A stretch of DNA of 64,000 nt from Thermococcus sp. MAR1 (GCF_012027305.1 NZ_SNUF01000001.1:124001-188000), one strand, 5' to 3'; positions 1 through 9,310 are shown, counted from the stretch's first letter. A program made the numbers and translations. The notes: generated by a model not told the origin, from the letters alone.

Positions 1-246
1 AAGAACGCGATGGTTCCCATAGTTACCGTCCTCGGCCTCCAGTTCGGCGGCCTCCTTGGGGGAACCCCCATCACCGAGACCGTCTTTGGCCTGCCCGGAA
101 TGGGCTCGTACGTCATAGAGTCCATCAGAAACCTCGACTTCCCGGCAGTTGTTGCGATAACCATGGTCTTCGCCCTGATATTCCTCATAACGAACCTCGT
201 CGTGGACATACTCTACGCGCTGATAGACCCGAGGGTGAGGTACTAG
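1..246 (+). CDS. Oligopeptide/dipeptide ABC transporter permease DppB-type (C-terminal part)
   Basis: The reading frame is open from the first base of the window and ends in TAG at 244-246, so only the last 81 residues of the protein are present. The segment F-G-G-L-L-G-G-T-P-I-T-E-T-V-F-G-L-P-G-M-G is the hallmark of the C-terminal half of DppB/OppB permeases, and it is followed by a last membrane helix and the typical D-P-R-V-R-Y tail. The second permease and two ATPases follow in the same direction, so this is the first visible gene of a Dpp/Opp operon. The solute-binding protein probably lies upstream, outside the window. Confidence 0.93.
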   Translation, partial: KNAMVPIVTVLGLQFGGLLGGTPITETVFGLPGMGSYVIESIRNLDFPAVVAITMVFALIFLITNLVVDILYALIDPRVRY

Positions 247-258
247 TGAGGTGGTAAA

Positions 259-1434
259 ATGGGGAGAGAAGAATACAAGAAGAACGTCCTCGATAGGCTC
301 TCCGATGCCTTAGTTGAAGCCCTTGGTTCATTCATCAGTCTCTTCAGAAGGGACTGGAAAAGGAAGAACCGCTCCAAGATGGAAGAGTGGAAGCTCATGC
401 TCTACGCCCTAAACCGCTCGCCCCCGGGACTTATAGGCTTCGTACTGGTGTTGATGTTTGTGTTCCTCGGCCTCTTCGGCCCCAGCTTAGCGCCCTGGAG
501 TTATCGCTTCTTCCCGAGCAACTACAACTTTGAGACATACCTCGCTCCCCCGGGTTCAACTTACACCATGAACGTCACCGAACTCCAGGGGGATAACATA
601 ATCCAGTACACCGCCACGATACACTACGTCCTCGGTGGGGACCACTACGGCAGGGATCTCGTCAGTCTCATCCTCTACGGCGCTAGGGTGTCTTTCGTAA
701 TATCCATAATCGTTATCGCCTTGGGCGTTCCTTTGGGCATCATCCTGGGTTTGATAGCGGGCTACTATGGTGGCAAGGTGGACGAGCTTGTGATGCGCAT
801 CACGGACGTTTTCCTCGCCTTCCCGCCGCTCATACTGGCCATAGCTTTCTCCGCCGTGCTCCCCCAGAGGCTTCAGAACTTCATCTCTGCCCATGAGACC
901 GTTCAGAGCTTTGTGCTGTGGCTCTTCGCGCTCGAACCCCAGGACGCTGGCAACCTCGGAAAGCTCCTCGCGGTCATACTGGCGATGATAATCGTCTGGT
1001 GGCCGGCCTACGCAAGGATCACGCGCGGTTCAACTCTCACCGAGAGGGAGAACCTCTACGTTGAGGCGGCAAGGGCTATAGGTCTGAGCTCAAGAACGAT
1101 AATGTTCAAGCATATACTTCCCAACATCATAGGCCCGATACTCGTCTACATCACCCTCGACTTTGGTGGTGTCATCTTGATGGAGGCTGGCCTGAGCTTT
1201 CTCGGTCTGGGTGCAACGCCGCCCATAGCGGACTGGGGAAGGATAGTCTACGACGGCTCCCAGTACTTCCCGGAGAAGTGGTGGCTGGTCACGTTCTCGG
1301 GTTTCATGATCATGCTCGTTGCCCTCGGCTGGAACCTCCTCGGGGACACGATGAGGGACATCCTCGACCCGAAGACGAGGAGGAGCATAGAGTTCAAGGT
1401 CAAGAAGAGCGAGGAGGGTGAGAACAATGCCTGA
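259..1434 (+). CDS. Oligopeptide/dipeptide ABC transporter permease DppC-type
   Basis: This is a 391-aa inner-membrane permease, longer than most DppC proteins (about 300 aa) because of an N-terminal cytoplasmic extension of about 45 residues and a long external segment (about residues 90-125) after the first membrane helix. The EAA loop that contacts the ATPases is visible as Y-V-E-A-A-R-A-I-G-L-S (about residues 270-280). The ATG at 259 follows the SD GAGGTGG. The gene starts 12 nt after dppB and overlaps the following ATPase start by 8 nt, so translation is probably coupled. It forms the transmembrane channel with DppB for import of peptides or other small ligands; the substrate cannot be told from the sequence. 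Confidence 0.93.
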   Translation: MGREEYKKNVLDRLSDALVEALGSFISLFRRDWKRKNRSKMEEWKLMLYALNRSPPGLIGFVLVLMFVFLGLFGPSLAPWSYRFFPSNYNFETYLAPPGSTYTMNVTELQGDNIIQYTATIHYVLGGDHYGRDLVSLILYGARVSFVISIIVIALGVPLGIILGLIAGYYGGKVDELVMRITDVFLAFPPLILAIAFSAVLPQRLQNFISAHETVQSFVLWLFALEPQDAGNLGKLLAVILAMIIVWWPAYARITRGSTLTERENLYVEAARAIGLSSRTIMFKHILPNIIGPILVYITLDFGGVILMEAGLSFLGLGATPPIADWGRIVYDGSQYFPEKWWLVTFSGFMIMLVALGWNLLGDTMRDILDPKTRRSIEFKVKKSEEGENNA

Positions 1435-2407
1435 GCCAATCCTTGAGGTTCGAGACCTGACTGTTCACTTTTACACCTACGCTGGAATAGTCAAGGCCAT
1501 CGAAAGGGTTTCCTTCGACGTTTACCGCGGTGAGACCTTTGCCCTCGTCGGGGAAACCGGTTGCGGAAAGAGCGTCACCTCGAGGGCATTAACCCAGCTC
1601 ATCGAGAGTCCGGGAAGAATCGTCGAGGGGAGCGTGATATACCATCGTGAGGATGGCTCTTCCGTGGACCTGCTGAAGCTTTCTCAGGAGGAGATACGGG
1701 ATATCCGAGGTAAAGAAATCGCCTATATCTTCCAAGACCCGCATGCCTCACTTGATCCCCTCTACACCGTTGGCTATCAGATAGCCGAGGCGATGGTCGT
1801 TCACAACACCGTGAAGGACTGGAAGGAGGGCTTCAGAAGGGCAGTAGACATACTCCGGCGCGTCCTAATCCCGGACCCGGAGAGCAGGGTGAAGAACTAT
1901 CCTCACGAGTTGAGCGGAGGAATGAAGCAGCGTGTTGTTATAGGAACCGGAGTGTCCAACAACCCAAAGATACTCATAGCAGACGAGCCAACCACAGCTC
2001 TGGACGTTACGGTTCAGGCCCAGATCCTCGACCTCATGAACAAGCTCAAGGAGGAGTACAACACCACGGTCATACTCATCACCCACAACATGGGCGTTGT
2101 CGCAGAGATGGCCGACCGCGTTGCCGTTATGTACGCGGGTAAGATAGTTGAGATAGGCACCGTCGACCAGATATTCAAGAACCCGCTTCACCCATACACG
2201 CAGGGGCTCCTGCGCGCGGTTCCAAATCCGATGGCAAAGATAGAGCGCCTTGAGACGATACCCGGAACGGTTCCGAACCTGATAGAACCTCCCAGCGGCT
2301 GTCGCTTCCACCCCAGGTGTCCGAAGGCCATGGGAGTCTGCAAGGAGAGGGTTCCCGAGCTGAAGGAGATGGAACCCGGCCACTTCGTGGCCTGCCACCT
2401 GTACTGA
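1427..2407 (+). CDS. Oligopeptide/dipeptide ABC transporter ATPase DppD-type
   Basis: ABC ATPase of about 326 aa that energises the DppBC permease. Visible motifs are Walker A GETGCGKS, signature LSGGMKQRV (Met in place of the usual Gln) and Walker B ILIADEPTTALDV. The C-terminal OppD/F extension has the cysteine motif C-R-F-H-P-R-C-P found only in peptide-type importers. I chose ATG 1427 because GGAGGGTGAG lies just upstream; a GTG at 1418 is in frame but sits inside that SD. The start overlaps the dppC stop. Confidence 0.95.
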   Translation: MPEPILEVRDLTVHFYTYAGIVKAIERVSFDVYRGETFALVGETGCGKSVTSRALTQLIESPGRIVEGSVIYHREDGSSVDLLKLSQEEIRDIRGKEIAYIFQDPHASLDPLYTVGYQIAEAMVVHNTVKDWKEGFRRAVDILRRVLIPDPESRVKNYPHELSGGMKQRVVIGTGVSNNPKILIADEPTTALDVTVQAQILDLMNKLKEEYNTTVILITHNMGVVAEMADRVAVMYAGKIVEIGTVDQIFKNPLHPYTQGLLRAVPNPMAKIERLETIPGTVPNLIEPPSGCRFHPRCPKAMGVCKERVPELKEMEPGHFVACHLY

Positions 2408-2416
2408 GGTGATAGC

Positions 2417-3397
2417 ATGAGCGAACCGATACTTGAGGTTAAGAACCTCAAAAAGTACTTCCCAATTAGGGGACTCTTCAGAACGGAGGGCTACGTCAAG
2501 GCCGTTGATGACATTAGCTTCACGATAAACAGGGGTGAAACCTTCGGCCTCGTCGGTGAGAGCGGATGCGGAAAAACGACCACTGGGAGGACGATCCTTC
2601 GCCTCATAGAGCCCACCAGCGGTCAAATCATCTTTCAGGGGAAGGACGTCACAAAGCTCAAGGGGGAGGAGATGAAGTGGTTCAGGCGGAAGGCCCAGAT
2701 AATGTTCCAGGACCCCTACTCATCCCTGAACCCCAGGCAGACGGTCTTTGAAATAATCATGGAACCGGTCAAGTTCCACGGCATAGAGGTTGACGACCCG
2801 GAGGAGTTTGTGGTAAAACTTCTGGAGAGCGTCGGCCTCAACGAGATGCACCTCTACCGCTATCCGCATGAGTTCAGCGGCGGTCAGAGGCAGAGAATAG
2901 CCCTCGCCAGACTGCTGGCCCTCAGGCCGGAGTTCATAGTCCTCGACGAGCCCACATCGGCCCTCGACGTTTCGGTTCAGGCCAACATCCTCAACACGAT
3001 GAAGGACCTCCAGAGACAGTTTGGCTTCACCTACCTGTTTATCAGCCACGATCTCGGTGTAGTTAAGTACATGAGCCACAGGATGGGCGTTATGTACCTC
3101 GGGAAGCTCGTTGAGGTCGGGCCCGCTGAGGAGATATTCGAGAACCCACTCCACCCATACACTAAGTTCCTGCTGTCTGCCATACCTGTTCCAGACCCTG
3201 AGCTTGCCAGGGAACTCAAAGCCAAGCGCATGAAGGTTGAGGGAGAGCCGCCCAGTCCGATAAACCCGCCCGCTGGATGTCGCTTCCACCCGAGGTGTCC
3301 CTTCGCGAAGGCAGGCCTATGCGACAAGAAGGAGCCGCCCCTCATAGAGGTCGAGAGCGGTCACTACGTTGCCTGCTGGCTCTACGGCAAGGCGTGA
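2417..3397 (+). CDS. Oligopeptide/dipeptide ABC transporter ATPase DppF-type
   Basis: Second ATPase (326 aa) of the peptide importer; DppD and DppF form the heterodimeric motor. It has Walker A GESGCGKTT, signature FSGGQRQRIALARLL, Walker B FIVLDEPTSALDV and the C-terminal C-R-F-H-P-R-C-P motif. The start ATG follows GAGGTGATAGC, nine nt after the dppD stop. It is the last gene of the operon: its final 16 nt overlap the 3' end of a convergent minus-strand gene. Confidence 0.95.
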   Translation: MSEPILEVKNLKKYFPIRGLFRTEGYVKAVDDISFTINRGETFGLVGESGCGKTTTGRTILRLIEPTSGQIIFQGKDVTKLKGEEMKWFRRKAQIMFQDPYSSLNPRQTVFEIIMEPVKFHGIEVDDPEEFVVKLLESVGLNEMHLYRYPHEFSGGQRQRIALARLLALRPEFIVLDEPTSALDVSVQANILNTMKDLQRQFGFTYLFISHDLGVVKYMSHRMGVMYLGKLVEVGPAEEIFENPLHPYTKFLLSAIPVPDPELARELKAKRMKVEGEPPSPINPPAGCRFHPRCPFAKAGLCDKKEPPLIEVESGHYVACWLYGKA

Positions 3398-3966
3398 TCT
3401 TGCTCTCCCTTCTTTTCAGTTCTTAACCACGGTAGCGCCATTCCCGCGTTGGAGTCTATCCTGAACAGCTCCCTGTACACCGGGTCGCTGGCATTTCCAC
3501 CCTCCACATCGAATTCGAGAAAGGCATAGCCCAGCGGTTTTATCGTTATCCCGCTCAGCTCGAGCGGAGTTTTTGCCCCGAGGACCTTCCTCATTATCGC
3601 CAGGGCCAGCAGGGCTTCCCTGTTCTTCTTGGCCAGCTCCTCGTCCCTGTCCACGTGCCGCTGATGTCCTGTGGGTATCCCTATGATCCTCCATATGTTC
3701 CAGCGCCTCATGTGTCTGGCTCTTTCGTTGAACCTCTCACCGCTGAGGTCGTAGAGGGTCACGAAGAGCGAGGTGAGGTATTCCACAACTGATTTATCCT
3801 CTAGAAGTGCCCCCATTGGCTTTTCCTCTACCATTACAAGGTCTTCGGCTTTCCTTATCAGTGTCGCCCGTCTCTCCGGTTTCTCCACCCTCAGCGAGAA
3901 GTAAGCATCCACACCGTACTTCCCGGTCCTTGTCTCGAAGAGCACGTAGGGAACCCTCAGCCTCAT
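3382..3966 (-). CDS. Conserved hypothetical protein
   Basis: A 194-aa soluble protein that I do not recognise. It begins M-R-L-R-V-P-Y-V-L-F-E-T-R-T and has no signal peptide or membrane helix. It is rich in charged residues, with an Arg-rich centre (R-A-R-H-M-R-R-W-N). The start at 3966 was chosen because GGGGGAGGGAA lies immediately before it; an upstream in-frame start at 3999 would lie in the promoter. It is divergent from hel308 and shares an intergenic region whose TATA-like CATATAAAA (3997-4005) reads as a TATA box on both strands. Its 3' end overlaps dppF by 16 nt. Function unknown. Confidence 0.75.
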   Translation of the reverse strand: MRLRVPYVLFETRTGKYGVDAYFSLRVEKPERRATLIRKAEDLVMVEEKPMGALLEDKSVVEYLTSLFVTLYDLSGERFNERARHMRRWNIWRIIGIPTGHQRHVDRDEELAKKNREALLALAIMRKVLGAKTPLELSGITIKPLGYAFLEFDVEGGNASDPVYRELFRIDSNAGMALPWLRTEKKGEQDHALP

Positions 3967-3995
3967 TTCCCTCCCCCGCGGAGTAGGTGGGATAA

Positions 3996-4006
3996 GCATA
4001 TAAAAC
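3996..4006. promoter_or_regulatory. Shared TATA box for the divergent hypothetical/hel308 genes
   Basis: GCATATAAAAC reads as a TATA box on both strands. On the plus strand it lies about 32 nt before the hel308 ATG (4038), giving a nearly leaderless mRNA. On the minus strand it lies about 31 nt before the start at 3966. Confidence 0.6.
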
Positions 4007-4037
4007 CGTCGGTGGAATATTTCCGGAGCTGAGGGTC

Positions 4038-7000
4038 ATGAGGATCGAGGAACTCCCGGTTGACGAACGCGTGAAGAGGGTCATTATCGAGAGGGGCATA
4101 GAGGAGCTTTATCCGCCGCAGGCTGAAGCTTTGAAGAGCGGCGTCCTAGAGGGAAAAAACCTCGTTCTGGCTATCCCCACCGCGAGCGGGAAGACCCTCG
4201 TGAGCGAGATAGTTATGGTGGACAAGCTCCTTCGCGAGGGAGGAAAGGCCGTATATCTTGTTCCGCTCAAGGCTCTGGCTGAAGAGAAGTACCGGGAGTT
4301 CAAAGTATGGGAAGCCCTCGGTCTTCGCGTCGCGGCCACCACCGGTGACTACGACTCGACCGACGAGTGGCTCGGGAGGTACGACATAATCATCGCCACC
4401 TCCGAGAAGTTTGACTCCCTTTTGAGGCACGGCTCGAACTGGATAAGGGACGTCAAGCTTGTCGTTGCCGACGAGGTTCACCTCATAGGCTCCTACGACC
4501 GTGGTGCAACCCTTGAGATGATACTCAGCCACATGCTTGGAAAGGCCCAGATTTTAGCTTTAAGCGCCACCGTTGGAAACGCCGAGGAGCTGGCAGAGTG
4601 GCTCAACGCAGAGCTCGTCGTGAGCGACTGGCGGCCTGTTGAACTGAGGAAGGGCGTCTTTCACCTAGGGGAGCTCATCTGGGAGGATGGCAAAATAGAG
4701 CGCTACCCCGAGAACTGGGAGAGTCTGGCAATTGACGCGGTGAAGAGAGGCAAGCAGGCACTCGTCTTTGTGAACACTCGCCGCTCGGCCGAGAAGGAGG
4801 CCGTCTCCCTATCTTCAAAGATAGCAAAACTCCTGACCAAGCCTGAGACAAGGCAGCTGAGTGAGCTGATTGCCTCCATCGAGGACAACCCTACAACGGA
4901 GAAGCTCAAAAAGGCCATCAGGGGCGGTGTGGCCTTTCACCACGCCGGCCTGAGCAGGGCGGAGAGGACGATGATAGAGGACGCCTTCAGGGAGGGCTTG
5001 ATTAAGGTGATAACCGCCACTCCAACGCTGTGCATGCATCCAGAAACCCCGGTAATCACAAAAAACGGCGTTAAAAAAGTAAGCGAGCTTGGAGGGGGGG
5101 ATGAAGTTCTAACCCACAGCGGTCATTTTAAGAAAGTTATAACACCTCTAAGAAGACCCCACCAGGGTAAAATGCTCGTAATCAAAGCGATGGGAACCGT
5201 TCCGGTGAGGGTAACGCCAGAACACATGGTCTGGGTTGTTAAGAGAATCCGTCATAAGTCACACTATTCAGACGGCAGGCAGGTGATATGGTGGGAGTTT
5301 GAGGGGCCGGAGTGGATGACCGCTCAGGAGCTCAAGGAGCTCGTTGAGAGCAACAGGGACGAGAAGGTATCTTACATGCTCCTCCAACCGATCCCGGAGC
5401 CAAAGATTACAGTGGATAGGATTCCTCTGCAGAAACCAGTTTATATCTCAAACCAGTTCGGAAAAACGGATAAATTGCACTCCTCGGTACAGAGAACACC
5501 CAAATTCCTTCCTCTAAACTTCGAAACTGCCAGACTAGTAGGTCTTTGGATTGCTGAAGGCTCAACATCCAAAACGGGAGCTATAAACTTTGCCATTGGT
5601 TCCCATGAAAACGAGATTACAGAATTCCTTGCACAAACCATCAAAAAGTATTTCCCATACGCTAACGTCGTTGTGAGAGATCATGAACGGAATAGAAGAG
5701 TCGTCCGCTTCTGCAACAGGAGATTTGCCGAGTGGCTCAGAGAAAATATTGGACACAGAGCACATGAGAAGAGAATTCCCGATGTTCTTCTCTTTAACGA
5801 GAACCGGGAAGTCAGGCTTGGCCTGGTTAGGGGTCTTATAGAAGGGGACGGCTATATACGAAGAGACAACAGCAGGAGGGCCAACTACATAAGTTACACC
5901 ACAGTTTCGCCTACCTTGGCCTATGGGCTTCAGCTCCTCCTTGGCTCTCTCGGCTACGTTTCATCTGTTTCGAGGAGTATAAGAGAGCCAGGAATAGGAA
6001 AGAACCGGAAACCAATCTATGAAGTCAAAATCAGCGGACGCTCGTACTATGAACTACTCGAAGAACTTGGTCTTGAGATTCCACAAAAGGGCAATAGAAC
6101 CTACAACGTGAACACGATCTGGAACGGCTATCTTCTCTTCAAAGTTCGCTCCGTTGAGGAGGAATTCTACGATGGTGACGTCTATAATCTTGAGGTTGAA
6201 GACGACGAGAGTTACAGCGTTGGCTTCATAGTCCACAACTCGGCTGGTGTGAATTTACCCTCGTTCAGAGTAATAATCCGCGACACCAAGCGCTACGCCG
6301 GCTTCGGCTGGACTGACATCCCCGTCCTCGAAATCCAGCAGATGATGGGTCGCGCCGGAAGGCCGAAGTACGACAGGGTTGGCGAGGCCATCATCGTGGC
6401 GAGAACCGAAGACCCAAAGAGGCTGATGGAGAGGTACATCCACGGTAAGCCGGAAAAGCTGTTCTCGATGCTCGCCAACGAGCAGGCCTTCAGGAGTCAG
6501 GTTCTGGCTTTGATAACGAACTTCGGCGTTTCAAACTTCAGGGAGCTGATAAGCTTCCTTGAGAAGACCTTCTACTTCCACCAGAGGAAGGACACGAGCT
6601 CGATAGAGTACAAGGCGAAGGACATAGTCTACTTCCTTATCGAAAACGAGTTCGTGGACATGGACATGAACGACCGCTTCATAGCCCTTCCCTTCGGAAA
6701 GCGCACGTCTCAGCTCTACATCGACCCTCTGACGGCGAAGAAGTTCAAGGACGCCTTTCCGAAGCTTGAAAGAAACCCCAACCCCTTCGGAATCTTCCAG
6801 CTGATAGCCTCGACGCCAGACATGGCAACGTTGAACGCCCGGAGGAGGGAAATGGAGGACTACCTTGATTTGGCCTACGAGTTCGAGGATATGCTTTACA
6901 TCAACATCCCATACTACGAGGACTACCGGTTCCAGACCTTCTTGGGCGAAGTAAAGACCGCGAAAATCCTCCTTGACTGGATAAACGAGGTTCCTGAGGT

Positions 7001-7427
7001 GAGGATATACGAGACCTACAGCATTGACCCCGGCGACTTATACCGGATTCTGGAGCTCGCGGACTGGCTGATGTACTCGCTCATTGAACTCTACAAGCTC
7101 TTTGAGCCTGAGAAAGATGTGCTGAGCTACCTGAGAGACCTGCACCTCAGGCTGAGGCATGGCGTGAGGGAAGAACTCCTCGAACTGGTTCGGCTGCCCA
7201 ACATAGGGAGAAAGAGAGCCCGGGCATTGTACAACGCAGGCTTCAGGACTCAGGAGGATATAGTGCGCGCAAAGGTAAGGGACCTCCTGGAGGTTGAGGG
7301 CATTGGAATGAAGGTGGTTGAGGGACTGTTCAGGCACTTTGGAGTGGAGATGCCCAAAGGGGCTAAGAATGGCTCTAAGAAGTCACAAAAAGCCCGGAAG
7401 GGAACCCTCGATGACTTTCTCAAGTAA
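4038..7427 (+). CDS. hel308: ATP-dependent DNA helicase Hel308 (Hjm) precursor with intein
   Basis: This is an 1129-aa precursor that should splice to a mature helicase of about 726 aa, the normal Hel308 length. Hel308 is a 3'-5' superfamily 2 helicase that acts on stalled replication forks. Visible motifs are Walker A IPTASGKT (residues 46-53), DEVH (145-148), motif III LSATV, motif IV LVFVNTRR and motif VI QQMMGRAGRP (about 767-776). The C-terminal region carries helix-hairpin-helix-like repeats (N-I-G-R-K-R-A-R-A-L and V-E-G-I-G). The C-terminal T-L-D-D-F-L-K tail resembles a PIP/RPA-contact type end. The intein (residues 332-734) splits motif V between T-P-T-L and S-A-G-V-N-L, so helicase activity should need splicing. 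It is transcribed from the shared TATA at about 3996-4006. Confidence 0.97.
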   Translation: MRIEELPVDERVKRVIIERGIEELYPPQAEALKSGVLEGKNLVLAIPTASGKTLVSEIVMVDKLLREGGKAVYLVPLKALAEEKYREFKVWEALGLRVAATTGDYDSTDEWLGRYDIIIATSEKFDSLLRHGSNWIRDVKLVVADEVHLIGSYDRGATLEMILSHMLGKAQILALSATVGNAEELAEWLNAELVVSDWRPVELRKGVFHLGELIWEDGKIERYPENWESLAIDAVKRGKQALVFVNTRRSAEKEAVSLSSKIAKLLTKPETRQLSELIASIEDNPTTEKLKKAIRGGVAFHHAGLSRAERTMIEDAFREGLIKVITATPTLCMHPETPVITKNGVKKVSELGGGDEVLTHSGHFKKVITPLRRPHQGKMLVIKAMGTVPVRVTPEHMVWVVKRIRHKSHYSDGRQVIWWEFEGPEWMTAQELKELVESNRDEKVSYMLLQPIPEPKITVDRIPLQKPVYISNQFGKTDKLHSSVQRTPKFLPLNFETARLVGLWIAEGSTSKTGAINFAIGSHENEITEFLAQTIKKYFPYANVVVRDHERNRRVVRFCNRRFAEWLRENIGHRAHEKRIPDVLLFNENREVRLGLVRGLIEGDGYIRRDNSRRANYISYTTVSPTLAYGLQLLLGSLGYVSSVSRSIREPGIGKNRKPIYEVKISGRSYYELLEELGLEIPQKGNRTYNVNTIWNGYLLFKVRSVEEEFYDGDVYNLEVEDDESYSVGFIVHNSAGVNLPSFRVIIRDTKRYAGFGWTDIPVLEIQQMMGRAGRPKYDRVGEAIIVARTEDPKRLMERYIHGKPEKLFSMLANEQAFRSQVLALITNFGVSNFRELISFLEKTFYFHQRKDTSSIEYKAKDIVYFLIENEFVDMDMNDRFIALPFGKRTSQLYIDPLTAKKFKDAFPKLERNPNPFGIFQLIASTPDMATLNARRREMEDYLDLAYEFEDMLYINIPYYEDYRFQTFLGEVKTAKILLDWINEVPEVRIYETYSIDPGDLYRILELADWLMYSLIELYKLFEPEKDVLSYLRDLHLRLRHGVREELLELVRLPNIGRKRARALYNAGFRTQEDIVRAKVRDLLEVEGIGMKVVEGLFRHFGVEMPKGAKNGSKKSQKARKGTLDDFLK
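5031..6239 (+). mobile_element. Intein with LAGLIDADG homing endonuclease in hel308
   Basis: In-frame insertion of 403 codons. The first residue is Cys (C-M-H-P-E-T-P). Block B is T-P-E-H. The block F/G end is S-V-G-F-I-V-H-N followed by Ser as the first C-extein residue, so all splicing residues are intact. Two dodecapeptide motifs are present, LVGLWIAEG (residues 500-508) and LVRGLIEGDG (596-605), each with its acidic residue (E and D), so the homing endonuclease may be active. The segment is visibly more AT-rich than the flanking helicase, as expected of a mobile insertion. It sits in a conserved nucleic-acid-contact motif, typical of intein sites. Confidence 0.96.
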
Positions 7428-7433
7428 GGGTCA

Positions 7434-7446
7434 AACTTTTAAATCC
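7434..7446 (+). promoter_or_regulatory. TATA box for the UPF0200 gene
   Basis: The AACTTTTAAATCC segment lies about 30 nt before the ATG at 7473, so transcription should begin at or just before the start codon, giving a leaderless or nearly leaderless mRNA. Confidence 0.55.
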
Positions 7447-7472
7447 AGCCCCTTTACTCTGGCGTGGGCACT

Positions 7473-8030
7473 ATGATAATCATCGTGACTGGAATGCCAG
7501 GGTCTGGAAAGAGTAAAATCGTCAAGGAGTTCGAGAGGAGAGGCTTTCCGAGCGTTTCTATGGGGGACGTCGTGAGGGAGGAGACGGCAAAGCGCGGTCT
7601 GGAACTTACCAAGGAAAACGTTGCCAAGGTCAGCATACGGTTGAGGCAGGAGCTTGGCCAGAACGCGGTGGCAAAGCTTACCGTTGAGAAGGTCAAGGTT
7701 CTTCTGAAGGAGAGCCCTGTTGTAGTCATCGACGGAGTCCGCTCCCTCGATGAAGTTGGCACTTTTCGGAGTGCCTTTCCCGATGAGGAGATAGTGATAA
7801 TCGCAGTCCACACACCTCCAAGGCTCCGCTTCGAGAGACTCAGAGCAAGGGGCAGACACGACGATCCGAGAACGTGGGAGGACTTCGAGGAGCGCGATTG
7901 GAAAGAGCTGAAATTCGGCATAGGGAACGTCATCGCAATGGCGGACTACATGGTGGTGAACGACTGTAGCAGGGAGGAGTACGGGGAGAGGGTGAGGGAG
8001 CTCGTTGACAGGATTCTATCCGAGCATTGA
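7473..8030 (+). CDS. UPF0200 family P-loop NMP-kinase-like protein
   Basis: A 185-aa P-loop protein with Walker A GMPGSGKS near the N-terminus and an overall layout like dephospho-CoA kinase or adenylate kinase: V-V-I-D-G-V-R-S at about residue 85-92 and R-L-R-A-R-G-R-H-D-D-P as the lid-type Arg segment. It matches the archaeal UPF0200 family, whose substrate is not established to my knowledge. ATG 7473 gives the usual M-I-I-I-V-T-G-M-P-G start; the in-frame GTG at 7464 lies too close to the TATA box. It follows hel308 by 45 nt but has its own TATA. Its 3' end overlaps the convergent ZIP gene by 15 nt. Confidence 0.85.
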   Translation: MIIIVTGMPGSGKSKIVKEFERRGFPSVSMGDVVREETAKRGLELTKENVAKVSIRLRQELGQNAVAKLTVEKVKVLLKESPVVVIDGVRSLDEVGTFRSAFPDEEIVIIAVHTPPRLRFERLRARGRHDDPRTWEDFEERDWKELKFGIGNVIAMADYMVVNDCSREEYGERVRELVDRILSEH

Positions 8031-8825
8031 GTCGAGGAACAGCATCACGTAGAAGCCCAGGAAGAATCCCAGGGTTATCAGCGTGTCGCCCTTTTCTCCC
8101 CTGTATATCTCGGGTATCATCTCTTTGACCGTTACGTAGAGCATCGCCCCTCCTGCTAAACCGAGGCCGTAGGGCAAAAGCCAGGCAAAGAGGCTGAAGA
8201 AATACGCCCCAAGGAGTACCATCGCCATCTCGGCGAAGCCGCTCAGCACTCCCATCGCTATCGGCTGGAGGCGCTTCTTCTGTATCGTCGCGAGGGGCAG
8301 CGAGACGACCGTTCCCTCCGGAAAGTCCTGGATTCCGATGGCTATAGTGGTCACCAGACCGACCTCAAGGTTGTAGACGAGGGACGTCCCAACGGCGAGT
8401 CCCTCCGGTAGATTGTGGATTATCACCGCTATGACGAGAAGCCAGACCTTCCTCAGCTTGTCCTTCATGGATTTGGGTCCCTCGTAGCCTTTAACAAGGT
8501 GCTCGTGTGGGAGAAAGCGGTCTATGGCGTAGATGAGCAGTACCCCGAGTGCTATCCCGATTCCGGCAGGTGAAAAGGAGCCGGTGCTCTCTATCGCCGG
8601 CAGAATGAGGCTCGTGAAGGCCGCCACTATCATCACGCCTGCGGCGAAGCTGAGGGCAAAGTCAACGCCGCCCTCGGGGAGGCTCTTGGCGAATATCACC
8701 ACCATAGCTCCGAGAGATGTCATGAGGGCGACGAAAAGTCCGGCATAGAAGGCAACCCACATGATTTCGCCGTTCGAGATGCTCAGTATCCACTCCGCAA
8801 GATTGGCCACGAAGTTCTCTAACAC
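8016..8825 (-). CDS. ZIP family divalent metal transporter (GufA-like)
   Basis: 269-aa membrane protein with about eight hydrophobic helices. The ZIP metal-binding helices are clear: [10 protein letters not shown] in the fourth helix and [12 protein letters not shown] in the fifth, where QDFPEG replaces the more usual HNxPEG, as in GufA-type members. ZIP proteins import Zn, Fe or Mn down their gradient. The start is a GTG at 8825 with GGTGG seven nt upstream. It is divergent from the RNA-binding protein gene and shares a symmetric TATA box at 8858-8866. Confidence 0.9.
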   Translation of the reverse strand: MLENFVANLAEWILSISNGEIMWVAFYAGLFVALMTSLGAMVVIFAKSLPEGGVDFALSFAAGVMIVAAFTSLILPAIESTGSFSPAGIGIALGVLLIYAIDRFLPHEHLVKGYEGPKSMKDKLRKVWLLVIAVIIHNLPEGLAVGTSLVYNLEVGLVTTIAIGIQDFPEGTVVSLPLATIQKKRLQPIAMGVLSGFAEMAMVLLGAYFFSLFAWLLPYGLGLAGGAMLYVTVKEMIPEIYRGEKGDTLITLGFFLGFYVMLFLDSMLG

Positions 8826-8856
8826 TATTAGGCCACCCTAACTACTTGGGCGGTTG

Positions 8857-8868
8857 GGTTTATAAGCC
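8857..8868. promoter_or_regulatory. Shared TATA box, ZIP transporter / RNA-binding protein
   Basis: GGTTTATAAGCC reads as TTTATAAG on one strand and CTTATAAA on the other. It is about 31 nt before the plus-strand ATG (8897) and about 33 nt before the minus-strand GTG (8825). Confidence 0.6.
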
Positions 8869-8896
8869 TTCCCGCGAGCTTCTTCTGGGTGAGAGG

Positions 8897-9310
8897 ATGG
8901 AACTCTTCGAGGAAGTCGAGGTTGAGGCTTACGTTTACCCGACAGAGGACATCGAGAAGGTTAAGAAGGCGATGCTGAACCTTGTCCATGACCTGGAGTT
9001 CGAGGCGTTCGATAGGGGCGATTACGTCATTCTAACCGGTAAAACGAGAAGCAGGAAAGCGTTAAGCAGGCTCTACGAACTCTTCCGCGGCCAGGCAATA
9101 CTCGACACAGCAAGGAGTTTTCTTGAGGAGGGCTACTTTGGCGAGGAGATCATCGTGAAGGTAAACAAGCAGGCGGCCTACGCTGGAGTTGTTAACTTCA
9201 ACGAGGAATCCCCGCTGGGCCCGATAACGATAATCATAAGGACGAAAGACCCGCAGAGGTTGATGAAGTGGCTCGCACCGAGGACGAAGGATGGGGTGCC
9301 GATAGAGTAG
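8897..9310 (+). CDS. RNA-binding protein, COG1325 (DUF54-type, predicted exosome-associated)
   Basis: A 137-aa soluble protein beginning [18 protein letters not shown]. The pattern [10 protein letters not shown] followed by G-Q-A-I-L-D-T-A-R and a C-terminal P-L-G-P-I-T motif fits the archaeal COG1325/DUF54 family, predicted RNA-binding proteins sometimes listed as exosome-associated. ATG 8897 was chosen because GGGTGAGAGG precedes it and the TATA box is about 31 nt upstream; a longer in-frame start at 8846 lies upstream of the TATA box. The precise role is not known. Confidence 0.8.
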   Translation: MELFEEVEVEAYVYPTEDIEKVKKAMLNLVHDLEFEAFDRGDYVILTGKTRSRKALSRLYELFRGQAILDTARSFLEEGYFGEEIIVKVNKQAAYAGVVNFNEESPLGPITIIIRTKDPQRLMKWLAPRTKDGVPIE

